Shown in pieces: positions 27,157-36,273 of a DNA stretch of 64,000 bases. The first letter of the stretch is position 1; every line of letters starts with the position of its first letter. The notes beneath the pieces were generated by a model, which made no database searches, was not told the DNA's origin, and was given only the letters and a program-made list of their open reading frames with translations. The stretch covers positions 1 to 64,000 of the forward strand of contig NZ_MDJZ01000016.1 in the NCBI RefSeq assembly GCF_002151125.1, given 5' to 3'. A program made the translations under genes and the position numbers. The DNA is from Clavibacter michiganensis (GTDB lineage: Bacteria > Actinomycetota > Actinomycetes > Actinomycetales > Microbacteriaceae).

Positions 27157-28239
27157 TCAGCCGATCGCGCGCCCCGCCGCGTCGAGGACCAGGTCGAGCA
27201 GGTCCACGAGCTCGGCGATGGCGGACTCCGCGGGCTCGTCGGGGAGGCTGCCGCGGCGCGGTGCGGATCCCGCGTCGAGGGCGGCCACGAGATCCGCTGC
27301 GAGCTTCCAGCGCAGCGCCATCGACGCGTCGAGGCCGCGGCGCACGACGTCCGTCGGCACGTGCGAGCCGGCCGAGCGGATCCCCCGCCCGTAGCGGTCG
27401 ACGGCCTCGTCGCGCACGGCCGCCACGTCCGCGGCGGACGCGTCGCCTCGCCGCACGGACGAGCACAGCAGCGACGCGAGGTCGGCGCCCACCGGTCCCG
27501 GCCCCACGGACTCCCAGTCGATGAGGACGATCCCGTCCGCGTCGCGGAACACGTTGGCGCCGGTCGCGTCGTGGTGGCAGAGCGTCCGCGGCAGGTCCTC
27601 GAGCGCGGCGCGCACGCGGTCCTGTCCGGCGAGCAGCCGCGCGGCCGCAGGGACGCGCGCACCGAGCCGGGAGCGCGCGACGGGCCCGGCCGCCGCCAGG
27701 ATCCGCGCGCCGTCGGCCGCCGCCTCGGGCTGCGCGTGCCGGTCGATCCAGCCGGTGAACAGCCACGGATCCTCCGGCGGCCGCCCCAGCCACCGCCCCG
27801 CGAGCGCACCGAGCGCCTCCGCGGCGGCGAGCAGGTCGGCGCGGTCGAGGGGCCGCGGCCCGAGGTGCCGCACCTCCTCGATCCAGACGGTGACGCCGCC
27901 GGAGGGATCCCGCAGCGTCCCGTGCGCACGCGGCGCGCGGATCCCCGCCGGCAGCGCGTCGAGCAGCCCCGACCGGTAGGCGGCCAGCTCCCGTGCGCCG
28001 TTCGCGACGAGGTACGGGACGGCCAGCGCGAGCCCCTCCGTGCGCTTCTCGACGAGCGTCCACGGCAGGGCGGCGCCGTCGTCGAGGCGGGCGAGGCCGC
28101 GGATCCGCGCCACCGTCCGGTGCGCGAGGAACGCGTCGTACTCGAGCGGCTCGCGGACGACGCCCTCGAGCGCCGCGACCGGCCGCCCGAGGAGGTCGGC
28201 GACGGCGGCCGTCAGCCCCGCGCGCCCCTCGTGATCCAT
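27157..28239 (-). CDS. Aminoglycoside phosphotransferase-fold protein (2)
   Basis: Second APH-like kinase in the window (360 aa), longer than the first and not closely similar to it. The catalytic loop is CHHDATGANVF with metal-binding IVLIDWESVG, both intact. Its N-terminal lobe (EYDAFLAHRTVARIRGLARL) differs from classical aminoglycoside kinases. Substrate unknown. Confidence 0.8.
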   Translation of the reverse strand: MDHEGRAGLTAAVADLLGRPVAALEGVVREPLEYDAFLAHRTVARIRGLARLDDGAALPWTLVEKRTEGLALAVPYLVANGARELAAYRSGLLDALPAGIRAPRAHGTLRDPSGGVTVWIEEVRHLGPRPLDRADLLAAAEALGALAGRWLGRPPEDPWLFTGWIDRHAQPEAAADGARILAAAGPVARSRLGARVPAAARLLAGQDRVRAALEDLPRTLCHHDATGANVFRDADGIVLIDWESVGPGPVGADLASLLCSSVRRGDASAADVAAVRDEAVDRYGRGIRSAGSHVPTDVVRRGLDASMALRWKLAADLVAALDAGSAPRRGSLPDEPAESAIAELVDLLDLVLDAAGRAIG

Positions 28240-28251
28240 GCTCCGACGCTA

Positions 28252-28295
28252 CCGATCAGGCGCGCTGCCGATCAGGCGCGCTGCCGATCAGGCGC
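28252..28295. repeat. Tandem 16-bp repeat, 2.75 copies
   Basis: The unit CCGATCAGGCGCGCTG occurs twice in full and once in part, starting 13 bases upstream of the second phosphotransferase gene. It may affect that gene's promoter or be a simple slippage product. Confidence 0.8.
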
Positions 28296-28340
28296 AGGGC
28301 ATCCGCCGGTCCCGCCGGGTGCCCGGGCGTCACGCCGTCA

Positions 28341-28742
28341 TCACGCGCTGTCCAGGCCCTCGGGCGAGTCGGGCGTCTGGCGCCGTAGCGCGTACCTCGC
28401 CGCGCCAGCCGACACGGCCGCGATCAGGACGGACACGACCGCCAGGGTCACGGCATCGATCACGACCTCGGGCGAGAGGGTCAGGCGCGGTCCTCCGACG
28501 GCGATGACGACGAGCAGGATGACGGCGAAGGTCCGACGGGACGAGCCGAAGAAGTACGCCACGAGCGGTCGTGAGGCGAAGGCGAGCGCCGGGATCGCGG
28601 CGCATCCCGCGACGACCGCCGCGCACGAGAGGGACGGCGCTGCCTCCATCCGGCCCTCGCGCCATGCCGTGACGGCGGCCCAGACACTCCCCCACGCACC
28701 ACCGAGCAGAAGCGGATGCAGCCACCGTGCGAGAGCCCTCAT
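28341..28742 (-). CDS. Small integral membrane protein, unknown
   Basis: Unrecognised 133-aa protein with about four membrane helices and a basic loop GSSRRTF in the middle. Codon use is somewhat less GC-extreme than its neighbours. It lies downstream of RNase J on the same strand but beyond that gene's terminator. Confidence 0.6.
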   Translation of the reverse strand: MRALARWLHPLLLGGAWGSVWAAVTAWREGRMEAAPSLSCAAVVAGCAAIPALAFASRPLVAYFFGSSRRTFAVILLVVIAVGGPRLTLSPEVVIDAVTLAVVSVLIAAVSAGAARYALRRQTPDSPEGLDSA

Positions 28743-28783
28743 CGGTTCGCCTTCCTCTCCCGACGGGTGCCGTGTCGAGGACG

Positions 28784-28820
28784 AGGGGCGCGTGCCGGGC
28801 TCAGCCCCGCACGCGCCCCT
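28784..28820 (-). terminator. RNase J terminator
   Basis: AGGGGCGCGTGC and GCACGCGCCCCT form a 12-bp stem, extended by an inner GGGC/GCCC pair, 20 bases past the RNase J stop. Confidence 0.75.
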
Positions 28821-28839
28821 CCCCGTCTCGCGGGTCCTG

Positions 28840-30534
28840 CTAGTCGGCGTCCACCACGATGACCGTGACCACGGGCGTGCGGCGGTGGCGGCGCTGGAGC
28901 CAGCGCTGCAGGCCGTCGCTCATGGCGCGCTCGGCGGCGACGCCGTCGAGGTGGCGCTTGGCGGCCGCGTTCTTGAGCGCGGTGCTGATGGCGGCCTCGG
29001 CCTCCGGGATCCAGCCGTCGTGCTCGACGAAGCCGCGCGTGATGAGCTCGGCCGGGTGGATGAGCTTCTGCTCCTTCTCGTCGAAGATGCCGAGCACGGT
29101 GATCTGCCCCTCGGCGGCGAGCGTGCGGCGCTCCTCGAGCGCCTCCTCGGTCGCGACGCCGATGGTCATGCCGTCGACGAAGACGTAGGGCGCGGGCACG
29201 CGACCGGAGATCGACGCGCGGCCGTTCACGAGGTCGACGCTGACGCCGTCCTCGATGACGAGCGCGTTCTTCACGCCCGTGCTCTCGGCCAGGGCGGCGT
29301 TGGCGACGAGGTGGCGCCACTCGCCGTGCACGGGCAGCACGTTGCGGGGCTTGACGAGGTTGTAGCAGTAGACGAGCTCGCCGGCGCTGGCGTGGCCGGA
29401 GACGTGCACCTTGGCGTTGCCCTTGTGCACGACGTCGGCGCCCCAGCGGATCAGGCCGTTGATCACGCCGTAGATGGCGTTCTCGTTGCCGGGGATGAGG
29501 GAGCTGGCCAGGAGGATCGTGTCGCCCTCGCCCACCTCGATGATGTGCTCGCGGCGCGCCATGCGGCTGAGCGCGGCCATCGGCTCGCCCTGCGAGCCCG
29601 TGCAGATGAGCGTGACCTTGTCGTCCGGCAGCTTGTTCAGCGCCTTGAGGTCGACGACGAGGCCCTTGGGGATGCGCAGGTATCCGAGGTCGGAGGCGAT
29701 CTTCATGTTCCGGACCATCGAGCGGCCCACGAACGAGACCTTGCGGCCGTACTGCTCGGCGGAGTCGAGCACCTGCTGGATCCGGTGCACGTGGCTCGCG
29801 AAGCTGGAGACGACGATGCGCTTCGGCGCCGTGCGGAACACCTTCTCGATGGCGGGCGTGAGGTCCTTCTCGGCGGTCGTGAAGCCGGGGACCTCCGCGT
29901 TCGTCGAGTCGGTGAGGAAGAGGTCCACGCCCTCCTCGCCGAGGCGCGCGAAGGCGCCGAGGTCGGTGAGGCGGCGGTCCATCGGGAACTGGTCCATCTT
30001 GAAGTCGCCCGTGTGCAGGACCATGCCGGCGCCGGTGCGGATCGCGACGGCGAGGCCGTCCGGGATGGAGTGGTTCACGGCGACGAACTCGAGGTCGAAC
30101 TTGCCCGCGTCGATGCGGTCGCCCTCCTTCACCTGGCGCGTGACGGGCTTGATCTTGTGCTCCTCGAGCTTCGCGCTGATGAACGCGAGCGTGAGGCGGG
30201 ATCCGATGACGGGGATGTCGGGCCGCTCCTGCAGGAGGTAGGGGACGCCGCCGATGTGGTCCTCGTGGCCGTGCGTGAGCACGATGCCGGTGATCTTGTC
30301 GAGGCGCCCGCGGAGGGTGCTGAAGTCGGGGAGGATCACGTTGATGCCGGGCTGGCTCTCCTCGGGGAAGAGGACGCCGCAGTCGACGATGAGCAGCTCG
30401 CCCTCGTACTCGAACAGCGTCATGTTGCGGCCGACGTCGCCGAGGCCGCCGAGGGGCGTGACGCGCAGGCCGCCGCGGGGCAGGCGCCCGGGCTTGGCGA
30501 TGTCGAGGGCGTGGGCGTGGGGCGTGGGAGGCAT
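28840..30534 (-). CDS. rnj: Ribonuclease J
   Basis: Metallo-beta-lactamase/beta-CASP ribonuclease (564 aa) that acts in mRNA decay and rRNA maturation as a 5'-3' exo- and endonuclease. The metal site HGHEDH is at residues 88-93 (LTHGHEDHIGG). Further signatures are HTGDFKMD, TDSTNAEVPGF and the beta-CASP block VSGHASAGEL. The ATG at 30534 follows AGAAAGGCACC. No dapA gene is upstream, unlike many actinobacteria; a lacI-type gene is there. Confidence 0.96.
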   Translation of the reverse strand: MPPTPHAHALDIAKPGRLPRGGLRVTPLGGLGDVGRNMTLFEYEGELLIVDCGVLFPEESQPGINVILPDFSTLRGRLDKITGIVLTHGHEDHIGGVPYLLQERPDIPVIGSRLTLAFISAKLEEHKIKPVTRQVKEGDRIDAGKFDLEFVAVNHSIPDGLAVAIRTGAGMVLHTGDFKMDQFPMDRRLTDLGAFARLGEEGVDLFLTDSTNAEVPGFTTAEKDLTPAIEKVFRTAPKRIVVSSFASHVHRIQQVLDSAEQYGRKVSFVGRSMVRNMKIASDLGYLRIPKGLVVDLKALNKLPDDKVTLICTGSQGEPMAALSRMARREHIIEVGEGDTILLASSLIPGNENAIYGVINGLIRWGADVVHKGNAKVHVSGHASAGELVYCYNLVKPRNVLPVHGEWRHLVANAALAESTGVKNALVIEDGVSVDLVNGRASISGRVPAPYVFVDGMTIGVATEEALEERRTLAAEGQITVLGIFDEKEQKLIHPAELITRGFVEHDGWIPEAEAAISTALKNAAAKRHLDGVAAERAMSDGLQRWLQRRHRRTPVVTVIVVDAD

Positions 30535-30626
30535 GGTGCCTTTCTGGTCTGGTCGTGCGGGTGATGCCGAGGTGCGCGGATCGTGCTCGCGCGGTTCGTG
30601 CGTGGAGACGGTGCCTCCGGTGATGT

Positions 30627-31673
30627 TCAGGGGCCCGCCGGTGAGGACGGGTGGTGCCGCACCGAGTCGCGGACGACGAGGGCGCACGCGACGCGCGTCG
30701 CGCTGGTGCCGTCTCGCGCCCGGTCGAACAGGGATCGGCCGAGGGCGGCGAGGTCCAGTCTCACGGTGGTGAGCGGCGGCGCGCAGTGCGCGGACATGGG
30801 CGAGTCTCCCATGCCCACGACGCTGATGCGCTCAGGTGGCGGTTCTCCGGCGTCGCGGGCGGCGTGCAGGGCGCCCATCGCGGTCGCGTCGCTGGCCGCG
30901 AGGACGGCCGTGACGGCGCACCGGGAGATGAGCCGCCGGGTGGCCTCGTAGCCGGTGCGCTCGGACCAGCTGCCCTCCTCGATCGCGAAGACGGGCAGGC
31001 CGGCGGCCCGCATGGCGTCGCGCCATCCGGCGGCGCGGCGCCGGGCGATCCCCGAGCAGGCGGGCCCCGTGACGTGGCCGACGCGCGTGTGGCCGGCCGC
31101 GAGGAGGAGCTCGGTGGCGGCGCGCGCGGCGGCGCGCTGGGGGTCGGCGGCGGGATCCCCGGGCGCGTCGTCCGCGTGGACGAGCGGGGTGCCGGGGACG
31201 ACCGCCTCGGCGGCCGCCCGCGACCACGGCGAGCTGCCGATGACGACGATCACGGCCGGCCGCTCGCCCGCGAGGTCCGCGAACGCCCGCTCGACGTCGT
31301 CGCGGCGCTCCCCGTCGGATCCCGCGACGACCGTGCGCACCCCGGCGGCGTCCGCCTCGTGCCGGAGCGCGTCGCGGACGGCCGCGTTCTCGTGGGCCGG
31401 GCGGCCGAGCACGAGGATCCCGATCGACTCCCGCCTGCCGGTGGCGAGGGCGCGCGCCGTCTCGTCGGGGCGGTAGCCGAGGTCGCGGATCACGGTGGCC
31501 ACCCGGGCGCGCGTCTCCGGCCGCACGGACGCGCTGCCGTTCACCACCCGGGAGACGGTCTGCTTCGAGACTCCCGCGAGCGACGCCACGTCGGCGAGGG
31601 AGGGGCGTCGCAGCGCCGTGGGGGTCGCCGCAGCGGGCGGCGGGTCGGACGCGGTCGGCTCCTCTGCCCCCAT
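30627..31673 (-). CDS. LacI-family transcriptional regulator (2)
   Basis: Second LacI regulator (348 aa). The HTH reads SLADVASLAGVSKQTVSRVV and the hinge LGYRPDETARALATG. The ligand domain ends with MGDSPMSAHCAPPLTTVRLD. It starts after a 25-residue Ala/Pro/Thr-rich tail-like N-terminus. It lies 92 bases upstream of RNase J and divergent from the first SulP gene; the target is unclear. Confidence 0.92.
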   Translation of the reverse strand: MGAEEPTASDPPPAAATPTALRRPSLADVASLAGVSKQTVSRVVNGSASVRPETRARVATVIRDLGYRPDETARALATGRRESIGILVLGRPAHENAAVRDALRHEADAAGVRTVVAGSDGERRDDVERAFADLAGERPAVIVVIGSSPWSRAAAEAVVPGTPLVHADDAPGDPAADPQRAAARAATELLLAAGHTRVGHVTGPACSGIARRRAAGWRDAMRAAGLPVFAIEEGSWSERTGYEATRRLISRCAVTAVLAASDATAMGALHAARDAGEPPPERISVVGMGDSPMSAHCAPPLTTVRLDLAALGRSLFDRARDGTSATRVACALVVRDSVRHHPSSPAGP

Positions 31674-31710
31674 GGTCGCGGCTCTCCTCTCGGCTGCCGA
31701 CGCGACGGCA

Positions 31711-31731
31711 ACCCTCCTCTTACGTTAGGGT
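31711..31731. promoter_or_regulatory. Possible MerR-type site at the first sulP promoter
   Basis: The arms ACCCT (31711-31715) and AGGGT (31727-31731) surround TTACGT. The right half supplies a -10-like TAGGGT. It shares ACGT-x-AGG and TAGGGT with the dyad at 33851, so one regulator may act on both SulP genes. Confidence 0.42.
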
Positions 31732-31872
31732 AGCGTGCGGGAGCCCGGCTCCACCCCCTTCCCCCGCTGCCCCACGGCCACGTCGTCGTCACGGCCGCCC
31801 CCGATCCGCGCATCGACGCGCCCAGTCCTCATCAGAGCGGGCGCGAAGCCCGCGACAGAACGGAGCACCCCC

Positions 31873-33402
31873 ATGCCCTCTCGCACCGCGACCCTCACGC
31901 CGGTCCGGCACCGACCACCCGCCGGCCCCACCGTCCTCCAGGCGCTGAAGGACCCGCGCATGCTCAGCCGCGAGGTCCTCGCCGGGCTCGTGGTCGCCCT
32001 CGCGCTCATCCCCGAGGCGATCTCGTTCTCGATCATCGCGGGCGTGGATCCGCGGGTCGGCCTGTTCTCGTCGTTCGTGATGGCCGTCTCGATCGCGTTC
32101 CTCGGCGGCCGGCCCGCCATGATCACCGCGGCCACCGGCGCCATCGCGCTCGTGATCGCGCCGGTCGCCCGCGAACACGGCCTCGACTACTTCATCGCCA
32201 CCGTGATCCTCGCCGGCGTCTTCCAGGTGCTGTTCGCCGTGATCGGCGTGGCCAAGCTCATGCGCTTCATCCCGCGCTCGGTCATGGTCGGGTTCGTCAA
32301 CGCGCTCGCGATCCTCATCTTCACGTCGCAGCTTCCGCAGCTCGTCGGCGTCCCGTGGGCCGTCTACCCGCTGGTCGCGGTCGGGCTCCTGATCATCGTG
32401 TCCATGCCCCGGCTCACCAAGGTCGTCCCGGCGCCGCTGGTCGCGATCGTGCTGCTCACCGCGGCCGTCATCGTGCTGGGCATCGGCGTGCCCCGCGTCG
32501 GCGACGAGGGCGAGCTGCCGCGCAGCCTCCCGTCGCTGTTCCTCCCGGACGTGCCGCTCACCTTCGAGACGTTCCGGATCATCGCGCCGTACGCCGCCGC
32601 GATGGCCGTGGTCGGGATCCTCGAGTCGCTGATGACCGCCAAGCTCGTCGACGACATCACCGACTCCCCGAGCCACAAGACCCGCGAGGCGTGGGGCCAG
32701 GGCGCCGCGAACGTGCTCTCCGGCTTCTTCGGCGGCATGGGCGGCTGCGCGATGATCGGCCAGACCCTCATCAACGTGAAGGCGTCCGGTGCGCGCACCC
32801 GCATCTCGACGTTCCTCGCCGGGGTCTTCGTCCTCGTCCTCGTCGTCGGGCTCGGCGACGTCGTCGCGATCATCCCCATGGCCGCCCTCGTCGCGGTGAT
32901 GATCATCGTGTCCGTCGGCACCTTCGACTGGCACAGCATCCGCCCGTCGACGCTGAAGCGCATGCCGGTCGGGGAGACCGCCGTCATGGTGCTCACCGTC
33001 GTGATCGTCGTGGCCACCCACAACCTCGCGATCGGCGTGGTCGCGGGCGTGGTCGTCGCGATGATCGTCTTCGCCCGCCGGGTCGCGCGCTTCGCCACGG
33101 TGGACCGCCGCGTCAGCACCGACTCCACGGGCGCCGAGACCGCGCACTACGAGGTCGACGGCGAGCTGTTCTTCGCCTCCAGCAACGACCTCACCACGCA
33201 GTTCGACTACAAGGGCGACCCCGACCGGATCCTCATCGACATGAGCGGATCCCACGTCTGGGACGCCTCCACGGTCGCCGCGCTCGACGCCATCACGACC
33301 AAGTACCACCAGCACGGCAAGGAGGTCGAGATCGTCGGCATGAACGCCGCGTCCACCGCCATGCACACCCGCCTCGCGGGCAAACTCGGCTCCGGCCACT
33401 GA
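31873..33402 (+). CDS. SulP-family anion transporter with STAS domain (1)
   Basis: Inner-membrane transporter (509 aa) of the SulP/SLC26 family, which moves sulfate, bicarbonate or organic anions. The membrane domain has ALIPEAISFSIIAGVDPRVG, FLGGRPAMITAATGA and a long helical array. The C-terminal STAS domain (about 405-509) has IDMSGSHVWDASTVAALDAI. The substrate cannot be decided. A close paralogue is at 33984. Confidence 0.92.
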   Translation: MPSRTATLTPVRHRPPAGPTVLQALKDPRMLSREVLAGLVVALALIPEAISFSIIAGVDPRVGLFSSFVMAVSIAFLGGRPAMITAATGAIALVIAPVAREHGLDYFIATVILAGVFQVLFAVIGVAKLMRFIPRSVMVGFVNALAILIFTSQLPQLVGVPWAVYPLVAVGLLIIVSMPRLTKVVPAPLVAIVLLTAAVIVLGIGVPRVGDEGELPRSLPSLFLPDVPLTFETFRIIAPYAAAMAVVGILESLMTAKLVDDITDSPSHKTREAWGQGAANVLSGFFGGMGGCAMIGQTLINVKASGARTRISTFLAGVFVLVLVVGLGDVVAIIPMAALVAVMIIVSVGTFDWHSIRPSTLKRMPVGETAVMVLTVVIVVATHNLAIGVVAGVVVAMIVFARRVARFATVDRRVSTDSTGAETAHYEVDGELFFASSNDLTTQFDYKGDPDRILIDMSGSHVWDASTVAALDAITTKYHQHGKEVEIVGMNAASTAMHTRLAGKLGSGH

Positions 33403-33433
33403 GCGGATCCGCACCCGCGCCCGCGCCCGAAGC

Positions 33434-33826
33434 TCAGCGCCGGCGGAGCATCCCGAGGAACTCGTCCGCCTGCGCGAGCTGGTCGACCAGCTTCGCGCGG
33501 CGCTGCTCCGCCTCGGCGATGAACGCGGCCAGCGCGTCGCGGCGGTCCGCCATCACGGCGGCGGGGGCGTCCGCGTCGGCGAGGCCCTCGACCACCCGCA
33601 GGAGGTCCTGCATCTCCTCGAGGGAGAAGCCGAGCGGCTTCATCCGCCGGATGAGCATGAGGGTGTCGAGGTCCTCCTGCGTGTAGAGGCGGAAGCCGCC
33701 CTCCGTGCGTCCCGAGGCGGGGAGGAGGCCGATCTCGTCGTAGTGGCGGATCGTCCGATGGGACAGCCCGGTGCGCTCGGCGATCTCGCCGATGTGCATG
33801 GTGGTGACGTTCTCCGACGCGGTCAT
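33434..33826 (-). CDS. MerR-family regulator between the SulP genes
   Basis: DNA-binding regulator (130 aa). The winged HTH reads IGEIAERTGLSHRTIRHYDE, then GLLPASGRTEGGFRLYT, and the dimer helix follows; the short C-terminus has no metal-binding Cys, so it is not a classical metal sensor. It is divergent from the second SulP gene and overlooks the dyad at 33851. A role as SulP regulator is inferred. Confidence 0.88.
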   Translation of the reverse strand: MTASENVTTMHIGEIAERTGLSHRTIRHYDEIGLLPASGRTEGGFRLYTQEDLDTLMLIRRMKPLGFSLEEMQDLLRVVEGLADADAPAAVMADRRDALAAFIAEAEQRRAKLVDQLAQADEFLGMLRRR

Positions 33827-33850
33827 CGCCCGTCCTCCCGGTCGCTTCGA

Positions 33851-33874
33851 CCCTACCCTCACGTCAGGATAGGG
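33851..33874. promoter_or_regulatory. MerR-type dyad in the merR-sulP2 promoter
   Basis: CCCTACCCTCAC and GTCAGGATAGGG are inverted copies matching at 10 of 12 positions. The dyad fills an 18-base spacer between TTCGAC (33846-33851) and TAGGGT (33870-33875), which is the classic MerR activator geometry. Confidence 0.62.
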
Positions 33875-33983
33875 TGTTCGGTGCGGCCTGACGGCCGACG
33901 CCATCCTCCCAGCCAGCCGCACCGGGACGCGCCTCACGAGGGCGCCCGGGCCAGCTCCCTCCTCTTCCTCCCTCGGAGTCGAC

Positions 33984-35513
33984 ATGACCGCCACGCCCGC
34001 GCCCGCCGTCCGCACGCCCGCGGTCCGCCATCCCAGCCCCACCGTCCTCGAGGCGCTGAGGAGCCCGCGACTGCTGAGCCGCGAGGTGCTCGCCGGCCTC
34101 GTCGTCGCGCTGGCGCTCATCCCCGAGGCGATCTCGTTCTCGATCATCGCCGGGGTCGACCCGCGCGTCGGCCTGTTCTCGTCGTTCGTGATGGCCGTCG
34201 CCATCTCGTTCCTCGGCGGCCGGCCCGCCATGATCACCGCGGCCACCGGCGCCATCGCGCTCGTCGTCGCCCCGCTCGTCCGCGACCACGGCCTCGACCA
34301 CCTCATCGCCACCGTCATCCTCGGCGGGCTCCTGCAGATCGTCCTCGGCCTGCTCGGCGTCGCGAAGCTCATGCGCTTCATCCCGCGCAGCGTCATGGTC
34401 GGGTTCGTCAACGCGCTCGCCATCCTCATCTTCTCCGCGCAGATCCCGAACCTGGTGGGCGTGCCGTGGCTCGTCTACCCGCTGGTCGCCGTCGGCATCG
34501 TGATCATGGTCGTCATGCCGCGCCTCACGAAGGCCGTGCCCGCGCCGCTCATCGCGATCGTGGTGATCACCGTCGCCGTCGTCGTCACCGCGCTCGCCGT
34601 GCCGACCGTGGGCGACGAGGGCGCGCTGCCCGACAGCCTGCCGACGCTGTTCATCCCGGACGTGCCGCTCACCCTCGAGACGCTGCAGATCATCGCGCCG
34701 TACGCCCTCGCCGTCGCGCTCGTCGGCATCCTCGAGTCGCTGATGACCGCCAAGCTCGTCGACGACATCACCGACACCCCGTCGCGCAAGACCCGCGAGA
34801 CGCTCGGCCAGGGCGGCGCGAACATCCTCTCGGGCCTCTTCGGCGGCATGGGCGGCTGCGCGATGATCGGCCAGACGATGATCAACGTGAAGGCGTCCGG
34901 CGCCCGCACCCGCATCTCCACGTTCCTCGCGGGCGTGTTCCTGCTGATCCTCGTGGTGGGCCTCGGCGACGTCGTCGCGATCATCCCGATGGCCGCGCTC
35001 GTGGCCGTGATGATCATGGTCTCGGTCGGCACCTTCGACTGGCACAGCATCCGGCCGTCGACGCTGCGCCGCATGCCGCTCGGCGAGACGCTCGTCATGG
35101 TGCTGACGGTGGTCGTCGTGGTCCTCACCGACAACCTCGCCATCGGCGTGATCATCGGCGTGATCGCCGCGATGATCGTGTTCGCGCGCCGCGTCGCCCA
35201 CTTCGCCACGGTCGAGCGCACGGAGCGCACGGGCGAGGACGGCGTCCCGGTCGCGCACTACGCCGTCGTCGGCGAGCTGTTCTTCGCCTCCAGCAACGAC
35301 CTCACCACCCAGTTCGACTACGCGGGCGACCCGGAGGACGTCGTCATCGACATGACCGGATCCCACGTGTGGGACGCCTCCACGGTCGCCGCGCTCGACG
35401 CCATCACCTACAAGTACGAGCGCCACGGCAAGCGGGCCGTCATCAGCGGGATGAACGCGTCCTCCGCGGCCATGCACGGCCGCCTCGCGGGGGAGCTCGG
35501 CGCGGGTCACTAG
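33984..35513 (+). CDS. SulP-family anion transporter with STAS domain (2)
   Basis: Near-copy of the protein at 31873 (both 509 aa). Long stretches are identical, including ALIPEAISFSIIAGVDPRVG and FDWHSIRPSTL; differences cluster at the N-terminus, around the middle external loop (GDEGALPDSLPTLFIPD) and just before the STAS domain. The STAS core has IDMTGSHVWDASTVAALDAI. The pattern indicates a local duplication with the merR gene between copies. Confidence 0.92.
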   Translation: MTATPAPAVRTPAVRHPSPTVLEALRSPRLLSREVLAGLVVALALIPEAISFSIIAGVDPRVGLFSSFVMAVAISFLGGRPAMITAATGAIALVVAPLVRDHGLDHLIATVILGGLLQIVLGLLGVAKLMRFIPRSVMVGFVNALAILIFSAQIPNLVGVPWLVYPLVAVGIVIMVVMPRLTKAVPAPLIAIVVITVAVVVTALAVPTVGDEGALPDSLPTLFIPDVPLTLETLQIIAPYALAVALVGILESLMTAKLVDDITDTPSRKTRETLGQGGANILSGLFGGMGGCAMIGQTMINVKASGARTRISTFLAGVFLLILVVGLGDVVAIIPMAALVAVMIMVSVGTFDWHSIRPSTLRRMPLGETLVMVLTVVVVVLTDNLAIGVIIGVIAAMIVFARRVAHFATVERTERTGEDGVPVAHYAVVGELFFASSNDLTTQFDYAGDPEDVVIDMTGSHVWDASTVAALDAITYKYERHGKRAVISGMNASSAAMHGRLAGELGAGH

Positions 35514-35531
35514 GGAGGACGGCGCCGGCGC

Positions 35532-35556
35532 CGGCCCCTGACCGAGGCCGGGGCCG
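35532..35556 (+). terminator. Hairpin after sulP2
   Basis: CGGCCCC and GGGGCCG pair around an 11-base loop, 18 bases past the sulP2 stop. Confidence 0.5.
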
Positions 35557-35565
35557 CGGTCGACG

Positions 35566-35591
35566 GCGGATCGGCCGATCGGCCGATCCGC
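35566..35591. terminator. Perfect 26-bp palindrome between convergent genes
   Basis: The half-site GCGGATCGGCCGA is followed by its exact complement. It sits 6 bases from the end of the aztA-like gene, between convergent transcripts, so a bidirectional terminator is likely. A DNA-binding site is possible. Confidence 0.55.
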
Positions 35592-35597
35592 GGACGC

Positions 35598-36254
35598 TCA
35601 GCGCGCGGTGTCCGAGACGACGCGCCCGTCCTCCAGGCGCAGCACGCGGTCGGCGTCGCCGATCACCGCGCGGTCGTGCGAGACGCACACCACGGCGACG
35701 CCGCGGGCCGCCTCGGAGCGCATGATCGCGCGGATCCGCTCCGCGCTCGCGGTGTCGAGGCCGGTGGTCGGCTCGTCGAGGAGCAGGAGGCCGGCGCCGC
35801 GGGCCAGCCCCTGCGCGAGCAGCGTGCGCTGCCGCTGCCCGCCCGAGAGCGCGGCGAATCCCTGCGACGCGAGGGGGATCAGGCCGAGGCGGTCGAGCGC
35901 GTCGTCGACGGCGCGGCGCGCGGCGGGGTCGAGGCGGCGCCAGCGGTGCGCGCGCCCCCACGCCCCGACCGTCACGACGTCGCGGACGGTGACGGGGAGC
36001 CGGTCGGAGACGGCCGTCCGCTGCGGGACGAAGGCCGCCGCATCGGCGGCGGTGCGCGTGCCGGCGCTGGGCGGACGGGTCCCGGCGACCACCTCCAGCA
36101 GGGTCGACTTGCCGGCCCCGTTCGGTCCGGCGATCACCGTCAGCGCGCCCGGCATGAGGTCGAGGTCGACGCCGTCGAGGGCGCGATGGCCGCCGAGGTC
36201 GACGCGGATCCCCCGCAGGACGGCGGCGGGCGCGGTGGTCGTCGACGAGGGCAT
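35598..36254 (-). CDS. aztA: Zinc ABC transporter ATP-binding protein (AztA-like)
   Basis: ATPase of the zinc importer (218 aa). Walker A is GPNGAGKST, signature LSGGQRQRTLLA, Walker B LLLDEPTTGLD, switch CVSHDRAV. The ATG at 36254 lies 7 bases after the -10-like TAGTAT (minus strand), so a leaderless transcript is likely; an ATG at 36272 would overlap the promoter. Divergent from the permease gene, with the Zur-type box between them. Confidence 0.87.
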   Translation of the reverse strand: MPSSTTTAPAAVLRGIRVDLGGHRALDGVDLDLMPGALTVIAGPNGAGKSTLLEVVAGTRPPSAGTRTAADAAAFVPQRTAVSDRLPVTVRDVVTVGAWGRAHRWRRLDPAARRAVDDALDRLGLIPLASQGFAALSGGQRQRTLLAQGLARGAGLLLLDEPTTGLDTASAERIRAIMRSEAARGVAVVCVSHDRAVIGDADRVLRLEDGRVVSDTAR

Positions 36255-36273
36255 GCGTCCGATACTACGCATT

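Noticed and set aside
22955-28239. Two APH-like genes as an aminoglycoside resistance island
   Set aside because: They are not closely similar, lie in ordinary housekeeping context, and the fold serves many substrates.
26473-30564. Open plus-strand frame of about 1363 codons
   Set aside because: It is antisense to the GNAT, phosphotransferase and RNase J genes and shows no domain.
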